Positions 33,247 through 43,344 of a DNA stretch of 64,000 nt are shown here, in pieces. A program made the translations under genes and the position numbers. The notes under the pieces are model-generated. The model did no database searches. It was not told the origin of the DNA and saw only the letters and a program-made list of their open reading frames with translations. Position 1 is the first letter of the stretch. Each line of letters starts with the position of its first letter. The DNA lies in the NCBI GenBank assembly GCA_030248215.1, contig JASANG010003959.1, positions 1-64,000 of the forward strand, read 5' to 3'. The stretch comes from Enoplolaimus lenunculus. Lineage: Eukaryota; Nematoda; Enoplea; Enoplida; Thoracostomopsidae.

Positions 33247-34432
33247 CTACTTTTGGATTGTCTTGAAACTCGATGTCCTGAGTCCGCTTTTGCGTACTGT
33301 TTCAGTCAGCGTTTGATGGCCATCTGTGACTGCAAAAAGTTTCCCTATCCTCGCCCACATCATATTTGAAAGCTTGAGTGGTGGAAAAGAGCTATTACGC
33401 GTGGTGCCATCAGCGTCTTTGTCAAGATCAGCAGTGCATTTTTCTGCTAAAAATACTTCCAAATTTTCGAAAGGGTTATCAGCTTGTGCTTCAGGCTCAC
33501 AGTTGCTTAAAGAATCAATCTCAGGAGTACATGTTACACTTTCGCATCCAATAACAGGATTGGTGACCTGTGCCACGCAGTATAGAGACGAGACTTGTTC
33601 GTAGTCAAGTGCATTTCGTTTTTTGGTAGGTCTTGTGTATATTTTCGGGCGCGTTCTGCCTGAATGTTTCATATAGCGAAGAACAGTTCCATTCGGGTAA
33701 GCGATATCTTGTGTTCAACGTAGATAGGGATTGCCTGATCTCGTAGCAGCCGGGAATATCACTTGCGCCACTATACAACGTACCAAAGTGACGAAGTAGG
33801 CGACTGCTATTTTCAAGAAGACAACGGCCGTTTTTGTTGACTAACAAAAACTTGCTAGTATCCTGCGCTGATGGGTTTCTTAGTGCGGCGTATGCTTTCG
33901 AACTGCGATAGTAGCAGATTAAATCTTAATGGACCGCTCTTGCCCGAGTCTTTTCCTTCTTGAATACGAATCAAGACCGCTTGCTCTCCATTTGACATCA
34001 ACGCGCGCTATGATTTAGCCCTCATGTATTCGTTAACGGTGCTGATTGTTCCCGCTTGCGATCATGAACCGTGAGCTACCATAAACATGGCCACGACCAG
34101 TCGATTCAGGAAATATCGCACGCCATTGATTTGCACGAAGCTGCAGTATTCGATATCTAAATTTTTGATTGCTCTCAGTTGACAACAACGTCACGCGAAT
34201 GTAATGCAACCAACGTAATATTAAGAATTGCCTTTAAATCGAAATTAGAATCCAACTGTTCAGTCATTTTGTTTCTCGTGTTGATTTTCACCATTCTGTA
34301 AGATTGTTTGTTGCGACCTTTAATGCTTTCTCCCAACGATTTTTGCCAGTGATCTTGTTGGATCATCAAATCAAGGCTAGCGTTCTGTAATAAGAAGTCG
34401 CACAGCATCTTGAGACCTTTGAATTGATTCAC
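33247..34432 (-). other. Tyrosine-recombinase-like region of element B
   Basis: Seen: QFKGLKMLCDFLLQ (core-binding-like), GCYEIRQSLSTLNTR (box II-like Arg), and KHSGRTRPKIY (His, then a Tyr 9 residues on), each aligning with element A. Preservation of the Arg, the HSG(K/R)T motif and a following Tyr in two diverged copies is the main support for the recombinase call. Confidence 0.5.
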
Positions 34433-36109
34433 GCTGGTACACCCAGCAAAGGCTAATCGACAAACTCCACTACGTTTGTTGCAGTTTCATGGTTCCAAGA
34501 GTCGCTGCAGTCAATTCCGTGACCGGTCCAACACCAAAGTGATCTGGAAGCAAAACAGCGACACCTATCAGTCGTTATGTCGTACCGATTAACCTCTTGC
34601 AGTTTGTACACTTCGTATTTTTGGAAAGACATAATCTTGAAAATCACGGAGCAATGGCGTTTTTTCACTATCATCCCGTATACCATAAGTACAATATCGC
34701 AGTAATGCTTGGGGTTTTGTTGTTTCTCATCTACTGTACGTTAATCTTGATTTTATAACTAAATAACGTTTGAACTCAGTTGGAGAACTTGCAGGATCCG
34801 GTACACCTAGAACACTAATTGTCACTGCGAGCTGTCTATGATTTTCAACCTTGTCGTCGCTCGCCAGAATATCCGCCAGCTCTCGCATTGCCCAAATCTC
34901 TTTTCGCAACAGATTTACATCTGGCGCACCTCGATATAATTTGCCTTTATACCCGGCTTGGTACCACCTATTTCTTGGCGAATTACGGTTTGTCTGTTGG
35001 TGAACAACTTTGGTCTGATAAGCGTTCATCACTGCTATCATACAAATAATCTTTATCCGAAGTGTAGTCACTTTGTGAAACATTTGAACCGAAGCATGCC
35101 TTTATATTGAACAGACTTGGTCGAAGATCGTTTTTGTTGATCAAACGCTTCGCTTGTAGTGGCAAACGCAGCGGAATCTTGAATCGCTAAAGACACTGAC
35201 GTTGCTGCACACGACGTACCCGGTTGATCAAATGTCGCTACAGCGCTAATATGTTCTGAGTGATCAGGCACGCTAGTTAAAGTAGCAAATGATAAATCGG
35301 CTTGCGCGCTAGTGCATGCAGACACACTAACGAAGGGAGCAGTTGTAAGATTTGGATTGGCAGTTGTGCATGATGATGTTTCGTCAACAGCAGCAGTGTT
35401 TGAAATGGGCTGCAGTGGACTCTACATGTTTATCCCAGTCCAAGTTTGTTTAGCAAACGAAAAATCGGCTTACATGCTAATGCATTCAAACACATTAACT
35501 ACGGGAGCAGTTGTAGGATTAGTATTGGCAGCCGAGCGCGATGGCGTTCCATTGACAGCAGGAGGGATTGAAGTGACTTAAGTTGACTGTACGCGCTCAT
35601 CACAATCAAAATTATGGAAATCCAAGTTATTCAATAATTTGAACAAAGCAGTTAAAACAAGAACATGATTCCTACTGCTGACTTCTTTGCTGAGTTGTCG
35701 CATGTAAATTCAAAAACAGCTGAGCACCTCCGCAATGTTTCAATATCCATATTTTTTGAAAATTTTCCGCGAGTTTTTATGACATCTTTAAGCTGGAGCT
35801 GCGATGTTTGCTTTTGAACAGCATTACAAACATCAATTTTCCTTTAAAACTCGCGATGTGAGCAAACTGCTTCTCCAAGATTCGAAGATTCCGATAATTT
35901 AAATTGATCTACAAACTCATGAAAGTGACATCGTTCTATATGCATGTGATCGATACGGTTATGTATAATGCAGCTATCTGCAAACGGACAACTGTGTATC
36001 TTCTCTGAAACGTGAAAAAGATGATAGAAATTTACTACCTGGGTTACAACAGCCATATGGGCAATAGTTAGTAAAAATTCGGATAACACCCGAGACATTG
36101 GGATTTTGC

Positions 36110-37650
36110 GCAGCCTTTTTGCTCGGGATTTTGAGAAATTGGGATATTATGCATCATCCACTTTATCCTGTTCTCGCTGTACAGAAATTTGCAACACCAA
36201 TTTCCAACTGCGGTTTTTAAAAATCATAGTAGTTGGAAAGTGGGTATTTGAAATTTTCCAATTTTCCACGTCTACAAAATGCAAAACAACGAGTGGTAAA
36301 TTGATAAGTCAATTGAAATCAATTTCCCATTTGGGATTTTAAAACAACGCAAATGAGAAATTGAGAAATTTGAAGAGTTCAATTTCCTTTATCCATCAGG
36401 ACATTTTATGTCAAACGGGAAATTGAACACAAAATTAATCTTAGCCCATTTTGCAGTATGAAATCTTGAATTTGTAAATTTCTATATTTTTCCCAAATTA
36501 AATAAAATGAAAAAATTTTAGAAATTAGAATTTCGAAAGGTCAGCCGAAGGTCAATCAATAAAGGAACTATGACGACAGGTACATTTAATATAAAATGGG
36601 GGCATAATAATGCGGACAAGAGGTTTTATCAACAAGGGGGTTTATCCCTTAAAACACGGGCAGATTGAGGGGTTACTACAGTGACGGGGGACCCTCAAGT
36701 TGAAATGATAGACTGAAGTCGTTTATATGCTTTGAACCCCGATGTCTAACAGTGGATAGTTCGCGCATGATTAATTGTTACATGTTAATCATATATCACG
36801 AGTCTGTCACTTGAAGAAGTTATTCTGCATGGGTTGCATAACATGATGTTCAACGGAAACGGTCACGCAATTTAAGTTTTGCTGTTTACATTTTGAAAAT
36901 TTTATTCCGCATGGGACGTGTTGTATAACATGATGTTCAACAGCTAAGCTCGCCTTACGTATCGAAACATAGTATCGGTAATTTGTATGCAATTCACAAA
37001 ACTAACGAAACGCAATCGAGAAAAACTCGTTTAAAAGTTAAAAGAAATGTAAAACAGAGAAGATCTACAGCGCTAACATAAGGAAACTGCATGTCGTTTT
37101 TGCAATTCAAGAGCCGGCTTTAAATAGAAACCCTCTTTGAAAACGTATGCAAATTTACTGCCAGTGTAACTGGTTTTTACAGCGAGTATAAATATTAGCA
37201 TCTGCTGCATATGCAAATTTAAAACTAGTTAACAGGTTTGCCAATTTGTAAGAAATTAAAAGATTTCAAGCGCTATGTAAAACAAATCGGACCACGGTAA
37301 TATGTCGTTGAACAGAAACCATTTTGTTATATACATATGCCAAGTGGCGCCACGAGATTAGATACTAGGCGTCATTTTAAATTCTGACCCCTATTGATTT
37401 AATAAAACGCCAAGCCTAGCTGAGTATTATACTAATTAGCAAAAGGCTAGCTTGAATTCTGGCAATCTGTGAAGGGCACCAAAATCGAGTTTCGGATATC
37501 CGAAATAGAAAATTTAACTTCGGATTCGAATATTCTGATAAATGATATAAAAAATATCCGATGCCGATCACTAGCAAGAATTCCCTTTGCCGTAATCTGA
37601 AGAACCCGTAGTGGGGATATTGAAATCGAAATACAGAATCTATTTCCATA
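36110..37650. other. Non-coding, AT-rich
   Basis: No gene is seen. It includes AAATTGAGAAATTTG / CAATTTCC-type repeats (36130-36440), a duplicated GCATGGG(T/A)...ATAACATGATGTTCAAC segment (36825-36860 and 36908-36945), and hAT-like GGATATCCG ends (37490-37590). Confidence 0.45.
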
Positions 37651-37662
37651 TACGATTTTTAA

Positions 37663-37995
37663 CAGGGTTCCAACCGGGACTAAATTTTGTCGGAAGGGGA
37701 ATCGGAATCGGAATGAAATTTTTCGGTCGGAACTGAAATCGGAATCAAGCTTTAGTAATTCTATTAAAAAGTTGAAAGTATATGACTTTTATGTTTTGTT
37801 GCAGCATGTTCGTTTCCGTTACTTTTAACAGTTTCAGCAAAAATTATTCATACAGCTGACGGAATACATGTAACAACTCGAAATATTTACTATGGAAAAA
37901 ATCAACAGAATTATGGCAGATGGACGAAACAAAACGACACAAGCAAAATCTAAGCTCAATCATCTTAAAAACTTCGGAATTCCGATGGAACCCTA
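37663..37995. mobile_element. hAT-like MITE
   Basis: 333 bp, termini CAGGGTTCCAACCGG and CCGATGGAACCCTA, flanked by ATTTTTAA and GTTTTTAA (7 of 8). The interior is rich in GGAATCGGAATCGG near its left end. Confidence 0.75.
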
Positions 37996-38049
37996 GTTTT
38001 TAACATAACTTAGTTTACCACACGGGTAACTTTGAGTATCCCAATTTCC

Positions 38050-39440
38050 AAACGGGGTACCCTTTGGAGAGGCCAAATAAATATCACTCCCCCCTCTTTT
38101 AAAGTTTCGAACTCAACTTTATGCGTGGTTTCCGTTATAACCGGGGCAGCTTAGGACACATTTTGACCCTATTAGCCTATTGGGTAACTTTTGGTCTGCT
38201 AATAGACACTATATCATATTCAAAAAGTCGTATTTGTCTGCTATCATCATGTGTAGGTAACCTTTTGTCCTTCAATATATGATATTCGACCTGTTGTCGG
38301 CGAATATCATATGATATATTTTTAAATATCTGCATACTTGAGGAACATACTTAAATTGTCCTGTTGAATATCATGATACTAGAATTTGAAATTTGAATTT
38401 TTAAATTATGAAGCTGTTTTTCTAAGCAGTTTTGTGCCGAAATAAATTTACAGACGTGTATTCGGTATTTTAAGCACATCTGTGCCTCTGCCGTCCGACT
38501 TTCCATTAATTTATTAGCACCCGAAAATTACACTGTCCGGCTGAATATCATATAATATTTGTTGTAATTTTGGAATATCATATGATATTCGCATAAATGT
38601 CTCTCAGTATCACGTGATATATCGACTCTTGTACACATTGATCTTCGAGAGCGGTGGTTTGTAAGTAAATGTCATATGACATTCGAGTTTTGTCTGTTCA
38701 CCCGATATGAGTGCTCGAATTTTGACGTTGACGTCGAAACAACATGGGACAAACCGTGTCCCGCCTGCCCCGGTTATAACGTGAATCCCGCATTATTTGG
38801 TAATCTAGTCATTTTTATGTACTACAATTAGGGATAATTGACATTTATACTCTAATTATGCTTTAGGGACTCTATCCACTTAATACGGACTCTTATTAGG
38901 AATACAAACTCCCATTGATTGGGACTCAAAATGTGTACCGTCCTTCTTATTCGGGACACTACAGTACAAATTTAACACATAGCCGTAATTTTATTTTACG
39001 TTGCTGATATTTTTCGTTAAATTCGGCTATCTTCCGGAAACCAAATCCTGGAAACGCCCCTGGTCGGAATACACTTTTTGTAGTTTGTGGTATTATCATT
39101 TTAAGCCTTAGCTGTTTGAAGGTGTATTTGATACACAATAACAATATTTATATAGACGGGCCCGGATATCCGGATATGTTTCCGAAAAGAAACGTGTATC
39201 TGAATATCCGGATATCCGAAATGCTATTGTGTAGATAATCTTTTGGAATAATTTGCATTGTTACACCATTAAAGTAGCTGGAACTGATGAAAGGAAATTG
39301 TGTATTCAAACTTGAGTAAAGATATTGAACCACATTCTGACATAATTCCATAATGATTTAAAATTTTCATTCCTTAAAACATGCCAAAAATAAAAAAATT
39401 CAGTTTAGCTTGATATTTATCGCAATACAGACTTCGTATT
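38050..39440. other. Non-coding with palindromic ATATCATATGATAT motifs and MITE ends
   Basis: 38055-38110 carries GGAGAGGCCAAATAAATATC, shared with 41690 (exact) and 43105 (diverged). 38270-38690 holds about seven forms of a near-perfect palindrome around ATCATATGAT. 38820-38965 ends in TTATTCGGGACACTACAGTA like the MITE at 41302-41743. 39160-39235 has GGATATCCGGATA palindromes. No gene is seen. Confidence 0.5.
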
Positions 39441-39459
39441 TTTAAATTATCTCAACATA

Positions 39460-40185
39460 ATGTCATTCACACGTTATAATGCGTGCGCTCCGCACATGCA
39501 ATGTCCCTACCGTTTTGAACAGACAGCATACATGTCCATACCGTTTATTAAAAGCAATTTTCGTCGCATCACTTGCGACACAAAGTGATGGACATTTAGA
39601 CGTTTTCGGCAACGGTGTAGCGGACAAATTCATAATCCGCGAACGGTGTACGGACTTTTTAATTTGGCAGGAAATTGAAACTGTGATGGTGGCTTAAAAT
39701 CAGGCGGGAAATAATAACTTTTGAAAGAAATTTAAATTTTGGCAAGAAATTCAAATTTTAAGGGTAAAACAAAGTTTTGGCGGGAAATTCAAATTTTAGC
39801 GGGAGAATTTAAATTCTGGTGGGAGAATTTAAATTTTGGCGGGAAATTCAAATTTTGGCGTAAAAATTCAAATTTTGGCTGGAGAATTGGAATTTGGGCT
39901 GGAAATTCAAATTTTGCCGGGAGAATTTGAATTTTGGCGGGAAATTCAAATTTTATGCGGGAATATTCAAATTTCGGCGGGAACATTTAAATTTTGGCGG
40001 CAACATTTAAATTTTGGCGGGAACGTTCAAATTTTAGCGGGAACATTCAACTTTTAGCGGTACAATTTAAATTTTAGCGACAAAATTCAAATTTTGGCAC
40101 GCAAAAGTTGCATAATCCGCGCAGCTAACTATATTGTAGGACGTTGCGTGAGCAAAGTGCACGCGTTATAACGTGTGAGTGACAT
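39460..40185. mobile_element. TA-flanked TIR element with E2F-like repeat array
   Basis: 726 bp, termini ATGTCATTCACACGTTATAA and the complement of ATGTCACTCACACGTTATAA, matching over about 28 bp, with TA on both sides (39458-39459 and 40186-40187). The interior 39725-40100 is the same AAATTCAAATTTTGGCGGGA-type array as at 5870-6350, with TTTGGCGGGAAA at about 39777, 39836 and 39934. Terminal similarity to the elements at 5603 and 11473 suggests one superfamily with a TA target, Tc1/mariner-like. No transposase is seen. Confidence 0.75.
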
Positions 40186-40189
40186 TAAC

Positions 40190-41074
40190 TCAGTGAAAAA
40201 TCTTGCAACGAATACGCACCGTCACATACTAAATTTATTACCTTTGCAAGAAACAAAATCTACTTGTATATATCCATATGTCAAGTCGCGTCGCTAGATT
40301 ACAAGATGGACTGATGTTTGTACGATTTTTAGCGTAAACATGGTTCTTTCTTCATTGAAATTAAATGCTTATGTATACACAGTTCATGGAAAGGGTGACA
40401 TTCGATAGAATCTCTGTTGCAGTGGTTTAAATCAAACGGAGATAAACAAATCAGCTCAATCTCAGGTGGCCAACACAAGTATTTATAAATCAGTAGCAAT
40501 CTTCTAAACCGAATTCCGAGCACTATTGAAACAGCTACATAATAAATAACTAAAATAACTATAGGCTTGTATGTACGCCAATAGCAATCAGTTTGTGGGT
40601 CAGGGGACTTCCCTCAGAGCAAGTTAAAGTAAGTGCTTGAGAAACAAAAATTGAGGGTTGGAAACTCCTTATACAAATGCTTTATAATTTTTGAAATTTG
40701 TATATTGGCCGGCCGGCCGGCCGCCCAGTAGAAAAACCAGTATGGCTGCCCTACACTAATTTATACTACAAATATTGTTACACAAACGCATTTCAGATAT
40801 CCGTACATATTTCTTTTCCGCTATATACATATCCGGATAATTCTCATATCCGGGTCCCAACTGCAGTTATAAATCATTCACGTTACCATCGTTTCGTGGA
40901 TGCAAAAAAAATGTACCTACTTTGTGCATTAAATGTGTCCTCAGATCATTTGAAAACCACGGAGATAAACACAACTCTCTAAAAAGACATTTTTACAAAC
41001 TACGACACTGCTTTAACGTAAAAAGTTTTCAAGCAACCAGTAAAACTGCAATTCAAACCAGCATTCATTTAATC
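40190..41074. other. Non-coding
   Basis: No gene is seen. It has a GGCCGGCCGGCCGGCC run at about 40708-40724, conspicuous in AT-rich surroundings, and another ATATCCGG-type fragment (40795-40855). Confidence 0.45.
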
Positions 41075-41295
41075 AGCATTATCAGCCGATTCATTCAGTG
41101 ATTTACTCATTTACTTATTGATTCATTCACTAACTCATTCCTTGATTCATTCAAATTTGTCAATTAACGTCTTCGTTCATTGATTCATTCAAATTTATTC
41201 ATTAGCGTCATTCATTCATTGATTCATTCAATCATTTCATTCATTTATTTCATTCAATTCATTGATCATTCATGCATAAGTTCATTCTTTCCTCC
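41075..41295. repeat. (ATTC)n-type microsatellite
   Basis: Imperfect ATTCATTCATTGATTC repeats over about 220 bp. Confidence 0.85.
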
Positions 41296-41301
41296 AGTCA
41301 T

Positions 41302-41743
41302 TACTGTAGTGCCCGAATAAGAGGGGGTAATAAAAGAGTGTCCCCATTTTGAGTCCCAATCAACAGGAGTCGGTACACTAATAAGAGCCCGTAACCGGAT
41401 TGAGTCCTAAAGTCTAATTAGAGTCTACAAATGTCAATTATCTCTAATTGCATTGCATAAATGACTCCATGACCAAATGAAGTTGAGTTCAAAACTTTAA
41501 AGCATTATTAAGTTTTGAAAGTATATTTCTAAGTATAACCTTGCATTATCCTTCAAGCTTTTGATACAAGACACATAAACGTTCAATTCAACGGATAATT
41601 GCTGCACCGGATATATCAGTAACGAAGGGTGGCTGAGCGTGGGTTAAAAATAAACAGCAGTCCGTGACCGAATAACAGGTGAGAGGTACCCTTGGAGAGG
41701 CCAAATAAATATCAGTCCCCCTCTTATTCCGGTCGCTACAGTA
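41302..41743. mobile_element. MITE just downstream of UNG
   Basis: 442 bp, ends TACTGTAGTGCCCGAATAAG and the complement of TACTGTAGCGACCGGAATAA, both followed by GAGGGGG. It ends 31 bp past the UNG stop codon, so the UNG 3' untranslated region must run into it or end before it. Related ends occur at 38940-38965 and 43125-43156. Target duplication is not clear. Confidence 0.7.
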
Positions 41744-41774
41744 CCATTCGATTCACATTCACAGATCCGATGAT

Positions 41775-42602
41775 CTAATCGAGTGTCCAGTCCACATCCG
41801 TCGTACCCATCCGTTTAAGCTCATCGTTGGCTTTACTAAAACATTTGCATCCACGAAATTTGGTCACCGACAACGGAGACGGATGTGCCGTTTTGACGGT
41901 TGCATTCCGGGTCCGGTTTACGACAGACGCTTTTTTGTGCGCAAAATTGCCCCACAAAACAAAAACAACACCTTTACGATTACGATCAATCGCCTTAATC
42001 ACTTCATCGGTGAATGTTTGCCATCCTATTTTAGCGTGAGAATTTGGTTTTCCAGCTTCAACGGTCAGCGTTGCATTTAACATAAATACACCGTTTCGTG
42101 CCCACTGAGTTAAATTCCCATGCTCTGGTGGTTTGAAACCCTGTATATCACTCGCAAGCTCTGCGTAGATATTTTTCAGCGAAGGAGGGGGTGGCACCCC
42201 GTTCGGAACCGAAAAACTGAGTCCATGCGCTTGATTTGGACCATGGTACGGATCTTGTCCAATAATAACCGCACGAATTTTGTCAAGCGGCGTTAAATTG
42301 AACGCGTTAAAGATCAAATCTTTCGGTGGATAAACAGTGGTTGAGTTATATTTCGACAACAGCGACTGTTCCATTTTCTTAAAATATTGTTTGCTAAATT
42401 CTTTCGACAATAGTTTATGCCAACTCGGTTCTGTGAGAAAATCACTCAATTTAAATATATCTGACGCCACAAAGTCTGGATTCTTTGAGATCACTCTGTT
42501 ATCAGCAGACAATTTTCGCATTGATGTTTTTGGTTTTTTCGCTGAAATAGGGTCTGCGTCCTCAGCAGCTGTAGGTGCTTTGACTGTTCCGCGCTTGACC
42601 AT
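41775..42602 (-). CDS. UNG: Uracil-DNA glycosylase (family 1 UNG)
   Basis: Removes uracil from DNA by cutting the N-glycosidic bond, the first step of base excision repair, in nucleus and/or mitochondrion. The 275-residue single-exon frame has all family 1 motifs: water-activating GQDPYHG (115-121, catalytic Asp117), Pro-rich loop VPPPPS (136-141), uracil-pocket MLNATLTV with Asn176, GVVFVLWG (211-218), and the DNA-intercalation loop HPSPLS (240-245, His240, Leu244). The core is full length. The first 45 residues are variable with a basic KKPKTSMRK, a possible nuclear signal; no PCNA-binding box or clear mitochondrial peptide is seen. The ATG has a good context (A at -3, G at +4). Vertebrate UNG has several introns; this one has none, so it may be a retrocopy or an intron-poor ancestral form. 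The frame is intact. Confidence 0.97.
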   Translation of the reverse strand: MVKRGTVKAPTAAEDADPISAKKPKTSMRKLSADNRVISKNPDFVASDIFKLSDFLTEPSWHKLLSKEFSKQYFKKMEQSLLSKYNSTTVYPPKDLIFNAFNLTPLDKIRAVIIGQDPYHGPNQAHGLSFSVPNGVPPPPSLKNIYAELASDIQGFKPPEHGNLTQWARNGVFMLNATLTVEAGKPNSHAKIGWQTFTDEVIKAIDRNRKGVVFVLWGNFAHKKASVVNRTRNATVKTAHPSPLSVTKFRGCKCFSKANDELKRMGTTDVDWTLD

Positions 42603-42639
42603 ATTTCCAAAAACAAATCGTGTAAACCGCTGTTGAAGT

Positions 42640-43330
42640 AAAATTTTTCAAAATTTTAGTTGAAAATGATAATCTCTGAAAATATACACTTTTTTCTTGC
42701 GTGTAAAAATTACCAGTTAAACCCCTTCTCACATTGAGTTGCGTATAGGCAACTCAGCGCAGTGTATATACGTTAAGTAATATATATAGCACCGTGTTTA
42801 ACAATTGCAACACGTATAGATAGTACTAAATCACCACAAGACGTGAGAGCCCCTCGGGCTCGAACGTCAAGCTCCTATAGCTGAGTGGTGATGGCATACG
42901 CCTCCCACTCCAGTCACTGGAGTTCGAATCCTAGCATAAAAGTAGGTCTCAGGGGAAATAGAAAATATTCATGTGAGAAGACTGCTAACACTAATTTATA
43001 ATTTTAACTCCTTTTCGCATGAATATATTATAGATGCATCTGAAATTTAATTTTAAGTTTAATGAATTGAGCTTAAGGAGTCACATAACAGAAGGTACCT
43101 ACCATCTGGACAGGCCAAGTAAATATCAGTCCCCCTCTTAACCGGGTCACTACAGTAGATCTGCTATTTACATCACACTCCAGTCGTCTGGAAATTAGAT
43201 TTTAGCCCATTTAACTCATTTGTCTTTTATGTAGGATGCTAGAAATGAAACTGTACATATTACAGTGAACTTAAGCTAGAAACGACACAAGCACTCATGT
43301 AAACAAAGTTGCTTGGCAACACGCACATAA
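42640..43330. other. Intergenic region upstream of UNG
   Basis: Presumed UNG promoter side, AT-rich. It contains the tRNA-like sequence below and a GACAGGCCAAGTAAATATCA...CACTACAGTA MITE end at 43105-43156. No other gene is seen. Confidence 0.5.
42871..42940 (+). repeat. tRNA-like / tRNA-derived SINE head
   Basis: Contains a good A box (TAGCTGAGTGG, 42878-42888) and B box (AGTTCGAATCC, 42921-42931) at tRNA spacing, and a CTCCCAC loop that would give a CCC anticodon (Gly-like). Acceptor and T stems pair poorly, so I call it a tRNA-derived repeat rather than a working tRNA gene. A tail consistent with a SINE body was not delimited. Confidence 0.55.
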
Positions 43331-43344
43331 CAATTATACATATA

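Larger units (their letters stand above)
32204..36098 (-). pseudogene. Element B: diverged relative of element A with recombinase-like and SET parts (fossil)
   Basis: Minus-strand gene-like region with the same order as element A. It has an N-terminal helical part (36098-35640, with KDVIKTRGKFSKNMDIETLRRCSAV), a Ser/Thr/Ala-rich segment (35325-35100), the conserved block with SSPTEFKRYLVIKS (about 34990-34740), an N-terminal recombinase part (34432-34175), a recombinase core (about 34140-33250), and a long clean SET-domain frame (32710-32204). Divergence from A is great at the DNA level while the protein order and key motifs persist, so the two are separate lineages of one family. It is broken, with several interruptions, and has no MITE or LTR insertion. 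Confidence 0.55.

Noticed and set aside
42871-42940. Functional tRNA-Gly(CCC) gene
   Set aside because: A and B boxes are good but acceptor and T stems do not pair properly; better described as tRNA-derived repeat.
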